DNA of 64,000 bases from Sulfurimonas denitrificans DSM 1251 (GTDB lineage: Bacteria; Campylobacterota; Campylobacteria; Campylobacterales; Sulfurimonadaceae). The DNA lies in contig NC_007575.1 of assembly GCF_000012965.1 (NCBI RefSeq), forward strand, positions 744,001 through 808,000. Direction: 5' to 3'. The notes beneath the pieces were generated by a model. That model saw only the letters and a program-made list of their open reading frames with translations, was not told where the DNA came from and did not search any database. Positions 9,617 to 18,849 of the stretch are shown one piece after another. How positions within the stretch are numbered: position 1 is the stretch's first letter; each line of letters starts with the position of its first letter. A program made the position numbers and the translations under genes.

Positions 9617-10060
9617 TTATGAAAGCAGCACTTTAGCGCACTCGCTTACTCGTTTCCCATCTGCTTTGCTTGATAACTCTTTAGTCGCTGTTCCCATCAC
9701 TTTTCCCAAATCTTTTATGGTTGAAGCGCCTGTTTTTGCTATGATATCTTTTATAGCTAATGTAAGTTCCTCATCATTTAGTTGAGCTGGAAGATACTCT
9801 TTGTAGTATTCTATCTCATCGAGTTCAATCTGCATTAAATCTTCTCGATTTGCATTTTTATACTGAGTAGCTGCATCATCTCTTCTTTTTACTTGAGAGA
9901 GTATGATTTTTATAACATCATCATCATTAAGCTCTTTTCTCTCATCAACCTCTATCTGTTTAAAGGCGCTACTAAGAAGCCTTAGGGCATCTCTTTTTTT
10001 AGCATCTTTTGCTTTCATAGCATCTTTTATATCGCTGTTTATTCTCTCTCTTAGACTCAT
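9617..10060 (-). CDS. GatB/YqeY domain-containing protein
   Basis: A 147-residue protein of the YqeY family, which resembles the tail domain of the GatB amidotransferase subunit. Typical features are MKAKDAKKRDALRLL at 14-28, a helical middle with KRRDDAATQYKNA and the terminal domain ending with GKVMGTATKELSSKADGK. Family members may bind tRNA, but the role of the stand-alone protein is unclear. It is a single gene, convergent with trpC and divergent from flgH. RBS AAGGAAAAAA precedes its ATG. Confidence 0.9.
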   Translation of the reverse strand: MSLRERINSDIKDAMKAKDAKKRDALRLLSSAFKQIEVDERKELNDDDVIKIILSQVKRRDDAATQYKNANREDLMQIELDEIEYYKEYLPAQLNDEELTLAIKDIIAKTGASTIKDLGKVMGTATKELSSKADGKRVSECAKVLLS

Positions 10061-10077
10061 TTTTTTCCTTTTTGTGG

Positions 10078-10093
10078 TGGAACTATTATTGCT
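10078..10093 (+). promoter_or_regulatory. Sigma-54 (RpoN) type promoter of flgH
   Basis: TGGAAC-TATTA-TTGCT matches the -24/-12 consensus TGGCAC-N5-TTGCW, with the invariant GG (10079-10080) and GC (10091-10092) exactly 10 bases apart. It lies 45 bp before the flgH ATG. In Campylobacterota, rod, ring and hook genes are known to depend on RpoN with FlgR, which fits the downstream gene. Confidence 0.75.
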
Positions 10094-10137
10094 ATCATTA
10101 TAACGAAATAAAGAGATTAAAAATAAAGAGATAAATA

Positions 10138-10860
10138 ATGATAAGAAATTTTTTACTGTTTTTCATGCCCATTTATGCTATACTATTTTTATCTGGGTGT
10201 ACTGCAAATTTAAGTGACCCTGAAATTGATTTTGAGCCTCCTGCATACGTTGAGGAGATGCCTTCAAAAGAGGATAATAAAGACTTCACTTCTGTTGGAA
10301 GCGTATTTGGACAAGGGGAGAATCCTCTCTTTTCAGATCACAAGGCTATGCATGTAAATGATATAGTTACTGTTATCATCTCAGAGAATACACAGAGTTC
10401 AAATAGTGGCTCAAAACAGATAAGTGAGAGTGACTCGCTCAATTTAGGTGGAGGAGCTTTCACCTCTGCTGGCACAAATTCAGCTGTCAATTCAGCTGTT
10501 AGTAAACTAAATGGCATAGCAAATTTGGGATTTGGAAGTACTTCTGATAGTGCATACAAAGGGCAGGGAAGTGCAACAAAAGATGCCTCTTTTACAACAA
10601 CTGTTTCAGCTAGGATAGTAAAAGTTTTACAAAATGGAAACTATTTTATCTCTGGAAAAAGAGAAATTTTGGTTGATAACCAAAAGCAGATTATTCAAAT
10701 CGGTGGGGTTATTCGCCCTTATGATATAGATCAGGGAAATAGAATTAACTCTTCACAAATGAGTGAAGCTAAAATTCTCTATAAAACACAAGGAGATGTT
10801 GAACGTGCTACAGATAGAGGTTGGGGAACAAAAATTATTCAGTCTGTTTGGCCGTTTTAG
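10138..10860 (+). CDS. flgH: Flagellar L-ring lipoprotein FlgH
   Basis: Forms the L-ring bushing of the flagellar basal body in the outer membrane. The 240-residue product is a lipoprotein (lipobox LSGC, Cys 21). Family features are SVFGQGENPLFSD, the strand VNDIVTVIISENTQSSN near residues 77-92, and the C-terminal region with ISGKREILV and VIRPYDI. A sigma-54-type promoter precedes it. The next gene begins inside its 3' end, making a three-gene unit with a transglutaminase-like and a GGDEF-EAL protein. Confidence 0.95.
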   Translation: MIRNFLLFFMPIYAILFLSGCTANLSDPEIDFEPPAYVEEMPSKEDNKDFTSVGSVFGQGENPLFSDHKAMHVNDIVTVIISENTQSSNSGSKQISESDSLNLGGGAFTSAGTNSAVNSAVSKLNGIANLGFGSTSDSAYKGQGSATKDASFTTTVSARIVKVLQNGNYFISGKREILVDNQKQIIQIGGVIRPYDIDQGNRINSSQMSEAKILYKTQGDVERATDRGWGTKIIQSVWPF

Positions 10861-12280
10861 CCTTATATTACTATTCGTTTATGCAACACTTAACTCAGCA
10901 GAGAGCTTTAAAGATTTTAAAAAAGTTCAAACAGAGTCGTTTGAGAACTATAAAGATGAGAGAGACAAAAGTTTTAATGAATACTTGAAAAAAGAGTGGA
11001 GAGATTATACGCAGATAAAACCAATCCCTTTTTATGAAGAGCCAAAACCTCAAGATATCACTCCAGCAAAAGCACAAACGATAACTCCAGTTGGTCCAAA
11101 AATTTATATTAAGTCAAAAGAAGAGGCAGAAAAAAAAGATAGTAATGACTCTTTACATGTAGTAATAAAAATAGCTCCTAAAAAAGACAAAGATATGACT
11201 TTTGATTTTTTTGGAACAAAATTAGGTTTTGATATATCGCAAGATTTAAAAAAAGCGACATATTATCCACAAAATCAAACTGGAATATCAAATTTTTTCT
11301 CTAAGGCAGCATCTAGTGAATATGAGCCACTTTTAGCAGATATAGATAAAATTTCTAAAGAGATGAATTTAAATGACTGGGCAATCTATCTCCTTGTTAG
11401 CAAAATATCGCAGATGACATTTAGCGATGAGGATAGTTCAAATCTTCTAAGTTGGTTTTTGCTAAATAAACTTGGATACTCCGTAAAAGCAGCCATATCA
11501 AATAAACATGTAGTGCTTTTACACTACTCAAAAAAAATTATATACTCTACTCCAAGCTATAAATTTGATGGCAAAGAGTTCTATGCAGTCCAAAACTATG
11601 CAAAAAAAGGTAGTGTGCAAAGGGTTTTTTCTTATGAGCAAGATTACCCAAATGCTACAAAAGAGCTTGATTTATCGCTTAAAGTTTTACCAAATTTTGA
11701 AAAAAATATTCAAACAAAACTACTTAGTTTTTCACTATCTGCAAAAAAATATGAGTTGCCAATTTCCTACAATAAAAATCTTATAGATTTTATGGCAACT
11801 TATCCTCAAGCTGATTATGAAACATTTTTTAATGCACCTCTTGAAGAAGTTACATATAGTGAGTTAAGCCGTGCATTTAAGGAGTATATTCAAGGTAAAA
11901 AAGCTAGTGAGGCTATAAATTTTGTACTTCATTTTGTGCAAAATGCTTTTAGATATGAGATAGATCAAGAGCAATTTTCAAGAGAAAAAGTCATGTTTGC
12001 ACAAGAGACTCTCTACTACGATAAGTCAGATTGTGAAGATAGAGCGATACTTTTTTCATATTTGATAAAAGAGTTCTTTGGTATCAGCGTTGTTGGTGTA
12101 AAATACAAAGACCATATGGCAACAGCCCTTTATATACCGTTAGAGGGTGATAGTGTATCTGTAAAGTCAAAACGATTTGTTATAGCAGACCCAACATATA
12201 TAAATGCAACAGTTGGTATGAGTATGTCAAAATATAAGGCGATAAAACCAGAGAGTTATATTGTTGTAAAAGAAGATTAA
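10796..12280 (+). CDS. Transglutaminase-like periplasmic protein (putative cysteine protease fold)
   Basis: Protein of roughly 494 residues with a transglutaminase-like Cys-His-Asp triad. With the ATG at 10796, C413 lies in KSDCEDRA, H440 in KDHMATAL and D465 in IADPTYI. A hydrophobic segment with LILLFVYATLNSA suggests export. The start is uncertain: the frame is open from a GTG at 10763, and ATG 10796 (after AGGAG) or GTG 10805 are alternatives, all inside flgH. It sits between flgH and a GGDEF-EAL gene. Proteolysis or cross-linking in the cell envelope is possible, and a LapG-like role is only suggested by the neighbour. Confidence 0.72.
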   Translation: MLNVLQIEVGEQKLFSLFGRFSLILLFVYATLNSAESFKDFKKVQTESFENYKDERDKSFNEYLKKEWRDYTQIKPIPFYEEPKPQDITPAKAQTITPVGPKIYIKSKEEAEKKDSNDSLHVVIKIAPKKDKDMTFDFFGTKLGFDISQDLKKATYYPQNQTGISNFFSKAASSEYEPLLADIDKISKEMNLNDWAIYLLVSKISQMTFSDEDSSNLLSWFLLNKLGYSVKAAISNKHVVLLHYSKKIIYSTPSYKFDGKEFYAVQNYAKKGSVQRVFSYEQDYPNATKELDLSLKVLPNFEKNIQTKLLSFSLSAKKYELPISYNKNLIDFMATYPQADYETFFNAPLEEVTYSELSRAFKEYIQGKKASEAINFVLHFVQNAFRYEIDQEQFSREKVMFAQETLYYDKSDCEDRAILFSYLIKEFFGISVVGVKYKDHMATALYIPLEGDSVSVKSKRFVIADPTYINATVGMSMSKYKAIKPESYIVVKED

Positions 12281-12283
12281 ATT

Positions 12284-13495
12284 ATGACTAAAAAGAATGA
12301 TACATTAACAAATATCGAAAACAGGTTCTCCCTTATAGAATATTTACAAAGTGTGAAAAATGTAAATCTTTTCTTAATAGATATTGATAACTTTAACAAT
12401 ATTAACAATGCTTATGGTTTTGAAGTAGGAGACCTTGCTCTTGTTGAGATAACACGTCTTCTTAATTTAGCAAAACCAAATAGTTCAAAACTATTTAGAG
12501 TTAACTCAGATGAATTTGCTGTTGTATCTACAGATATAATGAGCTCACAAAAGCTCTCAGATATAGCAAGTTCTATTATCTCTTTTTTTGATCAAAGTGA
12601 GATATATATCTCAGATGAAATTATTTTAAAAGTCTCAGTAAGCATAGGAATATCTATCGGTTCGGGAGCAGAGATTTTAAACCATGCAAGAATTGCGATT
12701 AAAGAGCTTAGAGAGTACAAGCGTGGCTCATTTAAGATCTATGATTCAACTTCTGTTTTTATAAAAAAACAGCAGGAAAATATCTATTGGGTACATAAAA
12801 TAAAAGAGGCTTTTGAAGAGGAGAGGTTGATTACATATTATCAACCAATATTAAATAATGCAACTGATAAAATAGAAAAATATGAGTGCCTAATTAGAAT
12901 AGTTGAAAATGGAATTTTAACTCCTCCGCTAAGGTTTATGGAAGCTTCAAAACTAACAGGCACGCTCTCTTTAGTTACAAAAACTGTAATTGAGCAGAGT
13001 TATAAAAAATTTAGTAACACTGAGTATGAATTTTCTATAAATATAACTAGTACAGATCTATATCTTAATTTTTTAGAAGAGTATCTTTTAAAAAATGCAA
13101 AAAAATATAATATAAGCCCATCAAGGGTGGCGTTAGAGATTTTAGAAGATATTGACACTCTAGATACTAAAGAGATTTTAACACAGCTAAACTCTCTTAG
13201 ATATCATGGTTTTAAGATTTCTATAGATGATTTTGGAAGCAGAAGTTCAAACTTTTCAAGATTAATAGAGTTTTCTCCAGATTATCTAAAGATTGATGGC
13301 TCTTTTATAAAAAATATATTAAGCGATAAAAAAAGTTTAACTATTGTAGAAGCGATAGTGCTTTTATGTAAAAAGAGCAATATTAAAATAATAGCGGAGT
13401 TTGTTCACAACGAAGATGTGCAACAAAAAGTAAAAGAGCTTGGCATTGAATACTCGCAAGGCTACTGTTTTGGAGAACCTAGCGAAGATTTGTAA
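12284..13495 (+). CDS. GGDEF-EAL protein with degenerate GGDEF (predicted c-di-GMP phosphodiesterase or sensor)
   Basis: A 403-residue cytosolic protein with no membrane segment. The GGDEF domain (about 1-165) keeps DIDNFNNINN but its signature is RVNSDEF, so cyclase activity is unlikely. In the EAL domain (about 175-400) the expected residues are visible: E in YECLIR (ECL variant), N in INITSTDL, E in LEILE, DD in IDDFGS, K in DYLKIDGSF, E in IIAEFVH and Q in SQGYCFG. It starts 3 nt after the transglutaminase-like gene and overlaps the convergent sulP gene by 17 nt. It probably links c-di-GMP to motility or the envelope. Confidence 0.87.
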   Translation: MTKKNDTLTNIENRFSLIEYLQSVKNVNLFLIDIDNFNNINNAYGFEVGDLALVEITRLLNLAKPNSSKLFRVNSDEFAVVSTDIMSSQKLSDIASSIISFFDQSEIYISDEIILKVSVSIGISIGSGAEILNHARIAIKELREYKRGSFKIYDSTSVFIKKQQENIYWVHKIKEAFEEERLITYYQPILNNATDKIEKYECLIRIVENGILTPPLRFMEASKLTGTLSLVTKTVIEQSYKKFSNTEYEFSINITSTDLYLNFLEEYLLKNAKKYNISPSRVALEILEDIDTLDTKEILTQLNSLRYHGFKISIDDFGSRSSNFSRLIEFSPDYLKIDGSFIKNILSDKKSLTIVEAIVLLCKKSNIKIIAEFVHNEDVQQKVKELGIEYSQGYCFGEPSEDL

Positions 13496-15116
13496 TTAGT
13501 TCTTTTGCATATTTTAGGGCTTTTGTAAAGGAGTCGTGTATATTTTCATCACCTATTAAAGAGGTTATGCCATCTTTTTTCAAATCCTCAAGTACAGAGT
13601 TTTGAACTCCAGAGAGTACGATTTTTACATCTAGTTGTTGTAATGTTTTTATTGTCTCTTGGAAATTATGAAGTGCTGTTGAGTCAACAAAAGGAACATG
13701 ACGCATTCTTATGATTAGGATTTTGCTTTTTATTCCTACATTCTTTATAACCTCTGTATATTGTTTTGCAGAAGCAAAAAAGAATGGACCGCTAATTTCA
13801 TAGATAGATATTCCTTTAGGAACTTCAGAGTAATCCTCTAGCACGTCACTGTCAACTTGAGTTTTAATGCCGATATCAGCCATTCTCTTCATAAATAAAA
13901 GAGAGGAGAGCACAACGCCTATCTGTATAGCAATTGTTAAATCAACAAAAACAGTAAGCAAAAAGGTGCTAAGAAGTACGATAATGTCAAAATTCGAGCC
14001 TCTTAGAATGGAGACAAAAGAGCGCCACTCACTCATGTTATATGAAACTACTATAAGTATTCCTGCAAGTGCGGACATAGGAATAAGTTTTGCATAACTT
14101 GCAAAGATAAGCATAATCAAAAGCAGTGTCAAAGAGTGAACTATCCCAGCTATTGGGGTGCGTCCGCCATTTTTTACATTTGTAGCAGTTCTTGCAATTG
14201 CTCCAGTTGCAGCGATGCCTCCAAAAAATGGAGTAACTATGTTCGCAACTCCTTGAGCTATGAGTTCAGTATTTGAGCGGTGGTTACCACCAATCATACC
14301 ATCAGCTACAACTGCTGAGAGGAGTGACTCTACTCCTCCAAGAAGTGCAATAGTAAGAGCAGGAGCTAAGTACATGTAGAGGTTACTTAGCTCTATGTTA
14401 GGAAATTGTAGAGCAAAGCTGTTTGGAATTTCACCAAAAAAAGTCTCAATTGTTGTCACAGGAATAGAGGCGATTTGAACAAAAAGAGTAACAGCGATAA
14501 TTGCTATAAAAGAGCCAGGGACTTTTGTTGTTACTTTTTTTGAGTATATCGTTATGAGAATTGTAACAATGCTTAATAGGAGAGCGTAAAGATTTGTATC
14601 ACCTATGTTTGAAAAGTAGGTCAGCCATTTATGAAAAAATTCTGATGGTAATTTCTCTATATTTAAGCCCAGCGCATCTTTGATTTGAGTTGAAAATATT
14701 ACAACAGCTATACCGCTTGTAAAGCCAACAATTAGGGGATGAGGAAAATATTTTAAGAGATTTCCAAGGCGCAAAAAGCCAAATATGACTAAGAAAACTC
14801 CAGCCATTATAGTTGATATCATAAGTCCATCTATACCATACTCCTCAACAATAGCGTAGAGTATAACTATAAAAGCTCCAGTTGGACCGCCGATTTGAAC
14901 TCTGCTTCCGCCAAGAATGGAGATGATAAAACCAGCTACTATCGCTGTGATTAAACCTTTCTCAGGAGATACTCCAGAGGCAACTGCAAAAGCTATAGAG
15001 AGAGGAAGTGCGACAATTCCTACAACAATCCCTGCAAAAATATCACTGCTTAAACGCTCTTTATTAATCCCACTCTTAAGAAGACTAAAAAACTTAGGTT
15101 CAAAAATATTGTTCAT
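13479..15116 (-). CDS. SulP-family anion transporter with STAS domain
   Basis: Inner-membrane transporter of 545 residues in the SulP (SLC26-like) family. The N-terminal two-thirds hold about 10-14 hydrophobic helices, with the conserved GLITAIVAG and RVQIGGPTGAFIV stretches (about 55-85) and IARTATNVKNGGRTP. A C-terminal STAS domain (about 440-540) includes VPFVDSTALHNF. Substrates in this family include sulfate, bicarbonate and dicarboxylates, and sequence alone cannot choose. It starts 6 nt after valS ends, so it is likely transcribed with it. Confidence 0.9.
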   Translation of the reverse strand: MNNIFEPKFFSLLKSGINKERLSSDIFAGIVVGIVALPLSIAFAVASGVSPEKGLITAIVAGFIISILGGSRVQIGGPTGAFIVILYAIVEEYGIDGLMISTIMAGVFLVIFGFLRLGNLLKYFPHPLIVGFTSGIAVVIFSTQIKDALGLNIEKLPSEFFHKWLTYFSNIGDTNLYALLLSIVTILITIYSKKVTTKVPGSFIAIIAVTLFVQIASIPVTTIETFFGEIPNSFALQFPNIELSNLYMYLAPALTIALLGGVESLLSAVVADGMIGGNHRSNTELIAQGVANIVTPFFGGIAATGAIARTATNVKNGGRTPIAGIVHSLTLLLIMLIFASYAKLIPMSALAGILIVVSYNMSEWRSFVSILRGSNFDIIVLLSTFLLTVFVDLTIAIQIGVVLSSLLFMKRMADIGIKTQVDSDVLEDYSEVPKGISIYEISGPFFFASAKQYTEVIKNVGIKSKILIIRMRHVPFVDSTALHNFQETIKTLQQLDVKIVLSGVQNSVLEDLKKDGITSLIGDENIHDSFTKALKYAKELITNLR

Positions 15117-15122
15117 TTTATC

Positions 15123-17750
15123 TTAGCATTGTAAAGATTCTAATTGCTCTTTAACTTTGCTCTGCTTATCTGACGCATCCGCCAAAAGCTCTCTGTTTTT
15201 TACTAAAACATCCTCAGGAGCATTAGCAACGAAACGCTCATTATTTAACATTGAAGAGAGTTTGTCTATCTCTTTTTGTAGCTTTTCATCTTGCTTTGTA
15301 AGCTTTGAGATAATCGGAGTTAAATCAATACTCTGAGTCGGTATAAAAGTTTCACACATTTGGCTAATATCACTAACTGAGTCTGGGATTTTTTCATTTG
15401 TAAATTCAACTACATCAACCTTAGCAAGTCTAGCTATAAAAGGTCTCATCATCTCTTTTTCATCTTCACTTATGTTGTCTATCTTAACATAAGCTTTTTC
15501 TATCTTTTGGTTTGCCAAATCAACCAAAACTTTAGCACGTCTAATAGAGATAATAGCATCCATGATTATCTCAAATCTCGCTTCATCTTTTGTGCGAACT
15601 TTTGTTTTGTAAGGGTACTTCATAATCATAATCGACTCTGAAGCTTCAAGTGTAGTACCGCTTAGCTCATGGTAGAGATACTCTGTGATAAATGGCATAA
15701 ATGGATGAAGAAGTTTCATCGACTCTTTAAAGATAGCTCCAAGCTCTACAATTGAGCCTTTGTCTGCTTTGCTTAGCTCGATTCCCCAGTCACAAAACTC
15801 ATTCCATAAAAAGCGGTAAAGTACAGTTGCAGCGTCGTTAAATCTGTACTCATCCATACATGAGCGAACCTCTTGTGTTGCTACATTTAGGCGAGATAAC
15901 ATGTAACGTCCAAGTGGGCTCTCAACACAAAACCCTTTTAAATCAGGGAAAGTATCAACGTTCATCTGTAAGAATTTTGCGGCATTGTAGAGTTTATTTG
16001 TAAAGTTACGGTTTTGCTCGAGTTTGTCCGTACTCATTCTTATATCACGCCCTTGAGCAGCACTTATCGCAAGAGTAAAACGAAGTATGTCGGCACTGTA
16101 TTTTTCTACCATGTCAAGCGGGTCGATTACATTGCCTTTTGATTTAGACATCTTTTGTCCATGCTCATCACGAACAAGTGCATGAAGGTAGATATGGTTA
16201 AATGGAAGTTCGCCTACAAAACTCTCACCCATCATCATCATTCTAGCTACCCAGAAAAAGAGGATGTCAAAACCAGTTATTAGAAGCGAATTTGGATAAA
16301 AATCTTTCATATCCTGTGAACTAAAGAGTTTGTCCATAGAAGCGTCGCCATTCCCCCAGCCTAAAGTTGAAAACGGCCAAAGAGCAGAGCTAAACCAAGT
16401 ATCTAGAACATCAGGGTCTTGAGAGATATTTTTTGAAGCACACTTTGGACATGTATGCTCTTCATCTTTGAGTGAAGCCCATTCGTTGTCGCAATCCCCA
16501 CAGTAAAATACAGGAATTTGATGTCCCCACCAAAGCTGACGAGAGATACACCAATCACGCAAATCACCCATCCAAGAGTTGTATGAGTTTATCCAGTGAG
16601 GAGGAAAAAATTTAGCTTCTCCGTTGTTTGTTTTCTCGATAGATTTACGAGCAACTTCACTTCTTACAAACCACTGTTTTGAGATATAAGGCTCAACAAT
16701 GTTTTTACATCTGTAACAGTGCCCTACTTGATGTTTATGCTCTTCAATTTTTACTACAAAACCTTCTTCATAAAGTCTTTTCATAATAATGTCACGAGCT
16801 TCTAAACGCTCTAAACCTTTGAATTCTCCAGCGTACTCATTTAAGATACCCTTTTCATCAAAAACAGTGATAAACTCTAAGTCATGACGCTTACCAACTT
16901 CATAGTCATTTTGGTCATGTGCAGGTGTAACTTTTACAACCCCCGTTCCAAAATCCATAGCTACATGTGAATCGGCGATGATAGAAACTTCTCTCTGAAG
17001 TAGTGGAAGTTTGATTTTTTTACCGATTAGATGCTTATAACGCTCATCATCAGGATGAACCATAACCGCTGTATCGCCAAAGTATGTCTCAGGTCTTGTT
17101 GTTGCAACTTCAACAAATCCGCTTCCATCAGCAAAAGGGTACTTTATGTGGTAAAACTTTCCGTCATGGTCTTCATGTTCAACTTCTATATCGCTAAGTG
17201 CGCCATCATGTGTACACCAGTTTACCATGTAGTTTCCGCGAACTATCAGACCTTGATTGTAGAGATGAACAAAAGCCTCTTTTACAGATTTTTGAAGCCC
17301 GTCATCCATAGTAAAACGCTCACGCTTCCATGCAGGGCTAACTCCCATTTTGCGAAGTTGGCTTGTCATAATGCCAGCAGATTCTGCTTTCCACTCCCAA
17401 GCTCTCTTTAAAAACGCTTCTCTGCCAATCTCCTCTTTAGTCGTTCCCTCAGCAAGAAGTTGTTTCTCAACTACATTTTGAGTTGCGATTCCTGCATGGT
17501 CGGTTCCAGGTTGCCATAGAGTTTTATAACCGTCCATTCTCTTGTAACGGGTAATAATATCTTGAAGTGTAAATGTGAGTGCATGACCTATGTGAAGACG
17601 TCCAGTTACATTTGGAGGAGGCATCATGATAGAGAAGTTTTTTCCCTCTTCTTGAATACTCTTGTTAGAATCTACTTCAAAGTAGCCTCTCTCTTCCCAA
17701 ATTTTGTAAAACTTATCTTCAGTAAGTTGTGGTTCGTAGCTGTTTGACAT
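15123..17750 (-). CDS. valS: Valine--tRNA ligase
   Basis: Class I aminoacyl-tRNA synthetase that charges tRNA-Val. The 875-residue protein has the HIGH motif in PNVTGRLHIGHAL (about 47-59), zinc-type cysteine pairs (CYRCKN and CPKC), KMSKSKGN in the catalytic core and a C-terminal coiled-coil arm (about 810-875) typical of ValRS. A TATAAT on the minus strand at 17793-17788 precedes the start. sulP follows directly downstream. Confidence 0.97.
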   Translation of the reverse strand: MSNSYEPQLTEDKFYKIWEERGYFEVDSNKSIQEEGKNFSIMMPPPNVTGRLHIGHALTFTLQDIITRYKRMDGYKTLWQPGTDHAGIATQNVVEKQLLAEGTTKEEIGREAFLKRAWEWKAESAGIMTSQLRKMGVSPAWKRERFTMDDGLQKSVKEAFVHLYNQGLIVRGNYMVNWCTHDGALSDIEVEHEDHDGKFYHIKYPFADGSGFVEVATTRPETYFGDTAVMVHPDDERYKHLIGKKIKLPLLQREVSIIADSHVAMDFGTGVVKVTPAHDQNDYEVGKRHDLEFITVFDEKGILNEYAGEFKGLERLEARDIIMKRLYEEGFVVKIEEHKHQVGHCYRCKNIVEPYISKQWFVRSEVARKSIEKTNNGEAKFFPPHWINSYNSWMGDLRDWCISRQLWWGHQIPVFYCGDCDNEWASLKDEEHTCPKCASKNISQDPDVLDTWFSSALWPFSTLGWGNGDASMDKLFSSQDMKDFYPNSLLITGFDILFFWVARMMMMGESFVGELPFNHIYLHALVRDEHGQKMSKSKGNVIDPLDMVEKYSADILRFTLAISAAQGRDIRMSTDKLEQNRNFTNKLYNAAKFLQMNVDTFPDLKGFCVESPLGRYMLSRLNVATQEVRSCMDEYRFNDAATVLYRFLWNEFCDWGIELSKADKGSIVELGAIFKESMKLLHPFMPFITEYLYHELSGTTLEASESIMIMKYPYKTKVRTKDEARFEIIMDAIISIRRAKVLVDLANQKIEKAYVKIDNISEDEKEMMRPFIARLAKVDVVEFTNEKIPDSVSDISQMCETFIPTQSIDLTPIISKLTKQDEKLQKEIDKLSSMLNNERFVANAPEDVLVKNRELLADASDKQSKVKEQLESLQC

Positions 17751-17787
17751 ATTTATTACCTTGATTTTTGTAGTTTAAAAGTTTGAG

Positions 17788-17793
17788 ATTATA
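17788..17793 (-). promoter_or_regulatory. Candidate -10 element of valS
   Basis: Minus-strand TATAAT in the context TTTAGATATAATCTC, 38 bp before the valS ATG. No clear -35 box is seen. Confidence 0.45.
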
Positions 17794-17898
17794 TCTAAAA
17801 AGATGTGAGGCTCTACTTATAATAAGTTCTATATTGCCTGTTTGTGTGACTCATTTACTCTGCTTAAGTACGCTTAATTTATCCTTTTGAGATTTTAT

Positions 17899-18723
17899 TT
17901 AAATACCTGTAACTCTTTTTTTTATCTCAAGTTTATCTTGATACATGTTGTTATCGGCAGATTCAATTACATCTGAGAGTAAGTCACCTTTATTAAATCT
18001 GCAGCTACCAAAAGAGAAACTTACTTTAAATGAAGACTCTTTGACGAACAAAGATTTTTTAATAACATCTTCTCTTATCTTATTCATTATTGAAGACACA
18101 TCTTCTGTTGAGGTCGAATCATTAAAGATTACAATAAACTCATCTCCACCATACCTAACAACGCTCTCTTTGGTTTTTTTAAGCTGACCTGCTATGTAGA
18201 TTAGGACTTTATCACCTATTATATGTCCATAAGTATCATTTATGATTTTAAAATAGTTTAAATCTGTAATCACTAGGGTACCACTCTCTTTGAAGTTCTG
18301 AGAATCATCTTCTAAACAATAGTCATGTAGCCATTTTCTGTTATGTACGTTGGTTAGTTCATCTTTATAAACAGATTTTTTCAATCTTTCAATTTCGCGT
18401 TGAAGCTCTTGTGTCTCTTTAAAAATATCTTTAAGGGTTGATTCATTCTTCTCTTTTATAGCTAAGAGAGCTTTGTCTGTATTTTCACTTAATTTTTTTG
18501 CATTATTAGATGTTGACTCTTGTAAATTAGTAAGAAGAGTTATTTTTTGACTCAAGAGGTTCTCGGCAATTTTACTTTCTTGAGTTATATCCGTATCATG
18601 TGATAATGCAAATTTTGAAAATATTTCAGTATAAATAGCAGGTGTCACAACATCCATATCTTTAATGCTGTTTTTTGTTTCGTTAGATATTATTTGTAAT
18701 AATTTTTTATTAGCTTGTTGCAT
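17899..18723 (-). CDS. Diguanylate cyclase (GGDEF domain protein)
   Basis: Predicted cytosolic enzyme making c-di-GMP from two GTP. The N-terminal half (about 1-120) is helical with a coiled-coil-like region. The C-terminal GGDEF domain has an intact signature RYGGDEF and DLNYFKIINDTYGHIIGD. The inhibitory I-site RxxD is replaced by KTKE, so product inhibition is probably weak. I prefer the ATG at 18723 (AGGG upstream). A start at 18774 would add 17 residues with no obvious function. It is a single gene divergent from rubrerythrin. Confidence 0.87.
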   Translation of the reverse strand: MQQANKKLLQIISNETKNSIKDMDVVTPAIYTEIFSKFALSHDTDITQESKIAENLLSQKITLLTNLQESTSNNAKKLSENTDKALLAIKEKNESTLKDIFKETQELQREIERLKKSVYKDELTNVHNRKWLHDYCLEDDSQNFKESGTLVITDLNYFKIINDTYGHIIGDKVLIYIAGQLKKTKESVVRYGGDEFIVIFNDSTSTEDVSSIMNKIREDVIKKSLFVKESSFKVSFSFGSCRFNKGDLLSDVIESADNNMYQDKLEIKKRVTGI

Positions 18724-18803
18724 ATAACACACCCTACTTAATCTTTTTAATAAGGCTATTATAGCGCTTATCATGTTCTATTTCCAATTAAGTCCAATAT
18801 AGA

Positions 18804-18809
18804 TACAAT
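18804..18809 (+). promoter_or_regulatory. Candidate -10 element of the rubrerythrin gene
   Basis: TACAAT in the context TAGATACAATGG, 40 bp before the rubrerythrin ATG. AGGAG serves as the RBS close to the start. Confidence 0.4.
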
Positions 18810-18849
18810 GGTACTTAGTCAATAAAATAAAAATTACTAGGAGTTTAAT

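Noticed and set aside
10763-10795. Longer N-terminus of the transglutaminase-like protein from GTG 10763
   Set aside because: No ribosome site, and it would put a charged stretch before the probable signal peptide, all inside flgH. ATG 10796 is preferred, though not certain.
17751-17898. tRNA or small RNA gene between valS and the diguanylate cyclase
   Set aside because: No cloverleaf or T-loop consensus, only AT-rich spacer with a promoter-like TATAAT.
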